Shown here: piece by piece, positions 57,159 to 64,000 of the stretch
Position numbering within the stretch: the stretch's first letter is position 1
Layout of the letters: each line of letters opens with the position of its first letter
The notes under the pieces: generated by a model
Seen by the model: the letters and a program-made list of their open reading frames with translations, nothing else
Databases searched by the model: none
What the model was told of the DNA's origin: nothing
Position numbers and translations under genes: made by a program
NCBI GenBank assembly: GCA_036365515.1
Contig: CM070874.1
Span: 249,031,930-249,095,929 of the forward strand
Origin: Torymus aiolomorphi
Taxonomy: Eukaryota; Arthropoda; Insecta; Hymenoptera; Torymidae
Length of the DNA: 64,000 nucleotides
Reading direction: 5' to 3'

Positions 57159-58319
57159 GTCGTTCCTGTACTTTTTTTAAAAGTGTGCGCGGGGGGGTCG
57201 TCGATTTTGTCGACAATTTTTTTTATGAAAGTACATATAAAAGAAATAGCTTCTGCAAAATTTCAGCCCTTTATCTCATTCCTAATTCCTGCCGGAATTT
57301 TTTTAAACCCTGATTTTGACCTGTTTTTAGCCAGTTTTCAAAAAATTCTAAAAGGCTGAAATTTTAACAAAATGAGGTCGGTGAGGTCTCATTTTTTTTG
57401 TCTTTCTTCAAATTTTAAGAAAAAAAATACACTGATATGAAATGATGATTTAGGTTTTATTGGCGATCTGTGATATGGCCATTGCATTTCATCATTTTTA
57501 GATCATCTTTAAACCTCTATATCTCGTAACTGGTTCCACATTTTTGAGTTCACTAGGTCTCATTTTTTTTGTCTCAACGAGACCATTAATTTCTTTTTTT
57601 GAGGACCTAAATTGATTGAATAGACTTCAAGATACAGCCTTTTGAAGTTGACGTTTTTATCAAAACTCGTGAAAATCAACCGTGTTCATGGTCATAGTGT
57701 CAACCGAATTTTAATTAAAAATCATTAACAAAAGTATTTTTCATTAGAATATGATGTTATCTAACTATACTCTTTTCCTATCATAGGAAAAAGTAAAAAA
57801 ATATTTTTTTGTCGAGCATTATAATATCTAATTTTTCGATACCTAAAATAATCAAAAATGGCTCTCTACTGACATGAATTCTACCATCTTATAATTATTT
57901 TTGACACGTATACGTAACATAGATACAAAGGTGGTTCCTAGACCTTAAAAATCCGTAGTCGCTGATTTTTCTAGGACCACTAGAGCCAAAGTTATAGCCG
58001 TTTTTATAAAAAAATATTTTTCAAGTGGTAAAATTAGAGCTTGTGAAATATAGGAAAAGTTTTATTTACAAGATCAACCATAAGTTTGGCATAATTGTCC
58101 TAAAAGAAGTGCTGAGGCTGCATATTTTGAAGATCTTAGGCCGTGTCTACACTATGCGAGAAGCACGTGCGATCAGCCCAAGCGATGCGAGTAAGCCATG
58201 CGCGCATGCGACGCGAGCAAGCGATAGTAATGGCTTTAGGTTGATTAAATTACCTATGCAGACTTTATAGATAATTAAAGTTGAAAATAAGAATTTAAGT
58301 AAAATTTGTTTTGTAATAT

Positions 58320-61300
58320 TCATTTTATTTTAACTATTTTATAATCATTATCAAACGAAGTACGTTTTGCTTTTAATGTTGAATCATCAATGGGTATAAA
58401 GCAGTGATATTTTCTTGTATTCTGTATAGTTCGGGTCAATTTAAAACGGCATTCTAGTACTTTACGCCTTTTCTCAATTGTTTCTTGACTCACCCAAATA
58501 GATCCAAAAACCAAATATTCTAAATTTTTATAACACATAATGATTTATTATTCAAATACATAATCAAATAATATAGTCAAAAAATCTAAATTATATTATT
58601 TTTACCTTATTCCATCAATATTTTCACTAACGTAATCATACATGTCTTTTGGATTTAAAATTGGTTTTTCTGATGTTCTTTGTACGGATGCCCTGCGTAC
58701 TGTTCGTTTAACCACTGCTCCACATCCATCACACGGACTTTTCCCATGGCTAGTAGAAAAAAAGTTGTGCGACTTATCTTTTAAGCCAAAATCCTCCTCA
58801 TGATGGCAGATATTAATGAAATTGTTCCTACAGTAAATAAATACTATCTTGAAGGTAAAAATTATAAAAAATAAAATAAATCTGTTTAATATTGTGTACA
58901 TAATAATACAAATGATTTGAAATTGCATCGTAAAAGTTGTTGCTTTTTTTAAATTTGATATACAGAAAAAGAAAGAACTGTTTTAGTAATTTTATCTTTA
59001 AAGCTGTTTTCTACATAATGTAAAATTTTAACTCGGGTGTAACCTGCAGGTCCAGGATCTTTATGGATTTTGATGTTTTGGGTCTCAAAATAGTTTTTCA
59101 CACAAATTAAAACTTTCAGAATATTACTTTGACATATTCTTAATAATTAAAATTAAATTTTTTCAGGTCCTTTAATGAACAAAAATCTAAAGGTGTCTAT
59201 TTTGTTCATATAATACGTATTAATATACTACAATAAAAGTACTCTTGTTTTTGTATTGGATAGGTGCTCCCTCTGACATATAATGTACATTCTCAATAAA
59301 CGGAAAATCTCGTTTTAGAAGTGCAATGAGTTGCCCTTGAAAAGTGTTAACTGCACAAGCATCATGTTTTAAACAATCACTAATAAAACATACAGATAAG
59401 GTTTGTAATTTGTCGTTATTGTCTTCTTTATAATACACTACAAACAGGTGTACAGTTGCTTGTGTATTATTAAAATAAAATGCTTGGATCGAGTCTTGAC
59501 AAACAAATAAGAAATTTTTCAGCAAAATCTTGAAGTATAATACATGTATCTGGAGTAATAATTGTTTTGCAATGTTTTAAATAACATTTTTGCATTTCAG
59601 TCACATAATGATGCTTTGTTAACTCCCATAAGTCATTGGCTAAATTTATAATAAAATTTCTTGTAGGTTCTTTTACCATAATAAGACGAACTCTATTATT
59701 AGATTGTAATTCAGCATTATTTACCCAATTATGATATTCAATCTCTGAAACATCTTCGCATGAGCTTGATTCCAATATTTTCAGAATTTCTGCTTTACCA
59801 GGACAGTTTTTACAAAGATGTAGCATACAATCGCTCCAATCTGTTGAACAAACACAATCATTTAAAATTACTCGGTAGGCTAAATTTTTGTTGATGGCAG
59901 ACAATTTTAATTTGACATTTTGATATATAGGACATACACAAATTGTATGTGTACCAGGTGCTCCAGCACTAATACATTCTTTTGGCCTTAAAGAAGCACA
60001 TATACTGAAACCTGGTTTGCGCTGATCTTTAAAATGCTGTTCATATTCTTCTTCCACCCAATTGTTGTATAGATCCTTCAAATCATACATCAACAGTCTT
60101 TTTTGTAACTTCTCTGTGATATTAGTAATAGGATTTTTAACGCTGATGCAATCTTTAATGCCGCTACATATTCTACTATTGTTTTCATCTCTATAATACT
60201 GAGTTACAGATTCTCTAACTTCATTAGAATGAATGCTGTACACTTTACGCTTAATAGTTCCTAAGACACCTGGAAAAATATATTTTGAAATTAATTTCAA
60301 ATAGTGTATACTTAATCACAAAATAAAATCATAATAACAATATTATTTTTTTCAATTTAACGATTATCAAGACGATAAAATTTAGCTCAGTGTTTATTCT
60401 ATTTTAATTACTATGACTTGTTATATTGGAAGAAAAGAAATAGTTTAGAATTAATTTATTTTTTTTATTTTTTTTTTATATTAATTTTAATAGTTCTTTT
60501 AAAATCCAATAATTACTTTATTATTTTTTATCTAATAATGAATAACGAAGGGTACCCCATGTTAAGATAGGCAAAATGCCACTATTAATGAAAGCGAAAA
60601 ATGACAGTGATTTCATAGAAGTATACTAAAAAAAGAATTTTCTACGATTTTTCCGGGGACCTATCTCCCCTCCTTATACCAGTAAGGCCTAAAAATCGCA
60701 TTTTTTGGAAATTATTTTTTTCTCCCGTCCCTCAATGTTAAAAAATAAAAAAAAAAAATGAGATTACAGCTTGTAAACAGAGAGAACATTGAGATTTCTC
60801 AAATATAGATTCTTTCTAATTAAATCGGATTTCATTTAAATGTTTAAATTACAATTCATGTATTATTTTACTTAATCCGTAAACAATACTTAAGCAATAC
60901 GTAAGCAATACGTAAGTAATACATAAATAATAATACTTAAGTAATAATACATGAGTAATATAAATAAATAATTATGAAGATTTTAAATTAAATATTTTAT
61001 AGGGGTACCCTTTATCATTATAGTTGCTTGAACAAAAATTACATAGATTTTAATAAATTAAACTAAAATTTTGTATTAATAATTCTCAAGTGTAATATAA
61101 TAGGCATGGTGTGGTTTGTGCACATAAGAATTATGCACATATTTATTGTGCACACTTTAGCATTGGAGTATACACATAGATATAGATATACACCAATGCT
61201 AAAGTGTGCACAATAAATATGTGCATAATTCTTATGTGCACAAACCACACCATGCAATATAATATATGTAACCTAATGTATAAAGGATTATCGATTCTAT

Positions 61301-62063
61301 ATGTTTACACTATTTCTGTAATCAAGATATTAAGAATTTATTACAACCCATTTTTTAACTTACCTACAGTAATTTTAAGTTCTTTTGCTTTATTAAACAT
61401 ATAACGTGAACATTGGAAATAATGTTTTGCTTGTTCAAATTTCCAGTGATTTGGAAGTAATGTCAATAACGATATTTTTTTACCAAAATTAGTTTCTTCA
61501 TTATAACACTTAATTATGTTTCCAATCATTCCGTGAAATGACATACTATCCTCTTGTAGCTGTTTAAGATTGCATTGAGTTGGCAAATTAAGATTCAATG
61601 TTTTATTAACTGTTGTACAAAATTTCGTATTCATTGATTCTAAAACACTGTATGTTTTATTTTCCAAGCGATAATCACTAAGTTTCTCTCGTTTAAGAGG
61701 AAGTTCATCAAATCCATCGAACATTTTATTTAAACGTTGAAATCCTTGGCTCAATAATATATCTTCTGAACTTTCTGATGTACACACTTGGCTACTTGAA
61801 GAAACTTGACTACTTGAAGAAAGCTGCTCATTATTATTTACGTGTAAACCATCATTCCCAGTGTTTTCATCTTTTTCTGCATTTTTTGTTATTATTGATG
61901 TAATTTTGAACTCACAGTTTTTACAGTACTTATTACCTGGATCTAAATTTATATTACAAATGTTACGAAATTTATCACATTTATCAGCACTAATCATTAC
62001 TAAATTATTCTCAATGGATTTTGAATGATTATTAAAACAATTGCAACACTTTGGGTACTTCAA
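58320..62063 (-). pseudogene. T2 transposase, multi-exon, near-intact (DDE-type, superfamily not assigned)
   Basis: Exon 1 (62063-61364) starts MKYPKCCNCF, has a second Cys pair (KYCKNC), a serine-rich linker and LLTLLPNHWKFEQAKHYF. It ends at a GTAAGT donor. Exon 2 (60269 down) follows a TTTTCCAG acceptor in phase and includes LQKRLLMYDL, CISAGAPGTHTICVC, LHLCKNCPG and QDFAE. One extra A in an A-run near 59524 shifts the frame, which resumes at NFLFVCQDSIQAF and SEGAPIQYKNKS. A later exon (58834-58605) has CHHEEDFG, TSHGKSPCDGCGA and VKRTVRRASVQR. The last exon (about 58526-58320) ends the protein. Compared with T1, the Asp of TDGAG is Glu here and the Glu of AEW is missing, so activity is doubtful. 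Total about 650 codons. I rate the family relation to T1 as firm and the superfamily as unknown. Confidence 0.72.
61104..61256. mobile_element. MITE in T2 intron 1: perfect 63-bp inverted repeat
   Basis: GCATGGTGTGGTTTGTGCAC...CTTTAGCATTGG is followed, after a 24-base loop, by its exact reverse complement. Flanks read AATATAATA on both sides, consistent with a 9-bp (or 8-bp) target duplication. The intron location leaves the transposase frame untouched. Confidence 0.82.
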
Positions 62064-63236
62064 TCCCGAACAATCGTAGTAGATCAGTTAGTAGATCTAT
62101 ATTTAGCGATAAATAATATCGTCAATAATATCGTAGTGAAATGATATTATTTATCATTTTAAGTTTTTTAAATATTTTGTCCAACACGCATTGCTTGCTC
62201 GCATCGCTTGGGTTGATCGCACGTGCTTCTCGCATAGTGTAGACACGGCCTAAGATCTTCAAAATATGCAGCCTCAGCACTTCTTTTAGGACAATTATGC
62301 CAAACTTATGGTTGATCTTGTAAATAAAACTTTTCCTATATTTCACAAGCTCTAATTTTACCACTTGAAAAATATTTTTTTATAAAAACGGCTATAACTT
62401 TGGCTCTAGTGGTCCTAGAAAAATCAGCGACTACGGATTTTAAAGGTCTAGGAACCACCTTTGTATCTATGTTACGTATACGTGTCAAAAATAATTATAA
62501 GATGGTAGAATTCATGTCAGTGGAGAGCCATTTTTGATTATTTTAGGTATCGAAAAATTAGATATTATAATGCTCGACAAAAAAATATTTTTTGACTTTT
62601 TCCTATGATAGGAAAAGAGTATAGTTAGATAACATCATATTCTAATGAAAAATACTTTTGTTAATGATTTTTAATTAAAATTCGGTTGACACTGTGACCA
62701 TGAACACGGTTGATTTTCGCGATTTTTTATAAAAACATCAACTTCAAAAGGCTGTATCTTGAAGTCTATTCAATCAATTTAGGTCCTCAAAAAAAGAAAT
62801 TAAAGGTCTCGTTGAGACAAAAGAAAATGAGACCTAGTGAACTCAAAAATGTGGAACCATTTACGAGATATAGAGGTTTAAAGATGATCTAAAAATGATA
62901 AAATGCAATGGCCATATCACAGATCGCCAATAAAACCTAAATCATCATTTCATATCAGTGTATTTTTTTTGTCTTAAAATTTGAAGAAAGACAAAAAAAA
63001 TGAGACCTCATCGACCTCATTTTGTTAAAATTTCAGCCTTTTAGAATTTTTTGAAAACTGGCTAAAACAGGTCAAAATCAGGGTTTAAAAAAATTCCAGC
63101 AGGAATTAGGAATGAGATAAGGAGCTGAAATTTTGCACAAGCTATTTTTTTTATATGTACTTTCATAAAAAAAATCGTCGACAAAATCGACGACCCCCCG
63201 CGCACACTTAAAAAAAGTACAGGAACGACCCATATA

Positions 63237-63880
63237 TACATATATATTATAAACTTATCGGTGACCCATTTTAATCGCTACACCCGGATTTTTCGGATCC
63301 TAAGACAGATAGGAAAAAATGATTCAGACAAAAGTTGTAGGGGACGAAGGGGGCCAAACGATGGTCCTAACAGCTTTGACCTTGAACTTGACCTTCAAGG
63401 TTATTTCAAGGTCAAGTGGATTTTTTTAATAGGAACACCTATTTTTGAACCCGGATTCGGAAAGAGCGGGAAATTTTACGTTCAAAATCATATTGAGACA
63501 TTTTTTTTCAAGCTCATTTCAAGGTCATTTCAAGGCCAAATGAAGGTCGAACTCCGAAAAATCCATTTTAAGTCGTTTTTTCCATGAGTCACAGGCTTAA
63601 GTGGTTCAAACTGATCGTAGGTTTAATAGGGAAACCCACACACCCAAAACTTTCACATCCTAGTAAACAAATATCAAACTTGCACATCCGAACCCCATGC
63701 TCTTCATAGCCTCACATGCTAAACTGTTACACCAGACATCCCCCAGTCCCACACATCTCTACCCCATGTCTGATGTTTGTTTAACGGAAACTTCAAGATC
63801 ATTAAAGCTTCTGTTGTAAATGTGTCAACCTTACGTTTAGCGCTACCCAGAAACAACGACGTGGACGTAGTAAGGATTGT
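63237..63880. other. Spacer with CAAGGTCA words
   Basis: TTCAAGGTCA-type words recur at 63380-63560 in both orientations (TGACCTTGAACTTGACCTTCAAGG, TTTCAAGGTCATTTCAAGG). The ORF at 63261-63587 only reads through them. No supportable gene. Confidence 0.5.
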
Positions 63881-63884
63881 TTCC

Positions 63885-64000
63885 TTTGGGGTGCTTGATT
63901 AAAGTGAGTCCCCTTGCCTCTCACTGTTCAGGGTGCTTGATTTAAGTGAGTCCCTTCGCCTCTCACTGATCGGGGTGCTTGATTAAAGTGAGTCCCCTTG
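63885..64000. repeat. Start of a 44-bp tandem array
   Basis: Two and a half units of GGGGTGCTTGATTAAAGTGA followed by GTCCCCTTGCCTCTCACTG run to the window edge. Confidence 0.9.

Larger units (their letters stand above)
57157..63236 (-). mobile_element. DNA transposon T2 with about 1.05-kb terminal inverted repeats
   Basis: The left terminus GGGTCGTTCCTGTAC (57157) is mirrored at 63236. Inverted identity runs to about 58207 on the left and 62185 on the right, with scattered substitutions and a few indels. The innermost part carries GCGAGCAAGCGAT-like subrepeats. Both ends sit in TA-rich DNA, so the target duplication (TA or longer) cannot be resolved. The interior encodes one multi-exon transposase on the minus strand. 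Confidence 0.88.

Noticed and set aside
57019..57359. Isoleucine-tyrosine ORFs at the T2 left end
   Set aside because: Translation of (TA)n joined to TIR sequence.
63261..63587. 108-codon ORF at the right edge
   Set aside because: Largely a read-through of CAAGGTCA repeats, with no domain.

Overview
This window is repeat-rich, intron-containing animal DNA, most likely insect; the sequence fits a hymenopteran-type genome, but I cannot fix the species. Almost everything recognisable is a transposable element or satellite in various states of decay. I found no convincing complete host gene, only one orphan exon candidate (27483-27544). Recognisable families include a gypsy-like LTR element, a Transib/RAG1-type transposase gene, Penelope-like elements (PLEs) with hammerhead-like RNA cores, a Helitron relic, an R1-clade LINE, a BEL/Pao element, and two related but unnamed DDE-type DNA transposons.

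Region 1 (1-22570) is dominated by a giant inverted repeat. Two nearly identical arms of about 6.3 kb (593-6931 and 15077-21377) flank an 8.1 kb spacer. From outside to inside, each arm holds a gag gene, leader, primer binding site and LTR of one retroelement, then two odd cassettes separated by (TA)n, AT-rich repeat, a 37-bp tandem array, and exons 1-2 of a transposase gene. In the right arm the gene continues across the arm boundary (exons 3-7, down to 8089). It carries motifs matching the three acidic active-site positions of Transib/RAG1 transposases. The left arm stops inside intron 2, so for this gene it is the truncated inverted copy. The inner breakpoint lies in the loop of an older fold-back. 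Intron 4 has been invaded by PLE fragments.

Region 2 (21378-31450) begins with three more cassettes of the same odd kind. All five independent cassettes share a core reading TGACTAAAGAAATAATCCCT, usually in the loop of a hairpin. Each has its own 9-12 nt word repeated at irregular spacing, and each is bounded by (TA)n. This is my main candidate for something undescribed. A TIR element carrying a tRNA-like head, an LTR-like block, fold-backs and a Helitron relic follow.

Region 3 (31450-45080) holds an R1-clade LINE with its 5' half inverted (a twin-priming signature), a minisatellite, DNA transposon T1 (36870-41790) disrupted by a 2.4-kb TG...CA insertion with a CTAT target duplication, an inverted pair of hammerhead-bearing PLE-like tails, and relics of two arthropod repeat-associated protein families.

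Region 4 (45080-57156) is mainly tandem DNA: a palindromic 30-bp array, a 93-bp satellite, and about 5 kb of higher-order repeat built on TTTGTTGCTAATTTGTTGC. A BEL/Pao element follows, with gag, protease, RT, the characteristic leader and one LTR.

Region 5 (57157-64000) is DNA transposon T2, with about 1-kb terminal inverted repeats and a nearly continuous multi-exon transposase, followed by short tandem repeats. Several frame breaks across unrelated elements fall in homopolymer runs, so some apparent decay may be consensus error.
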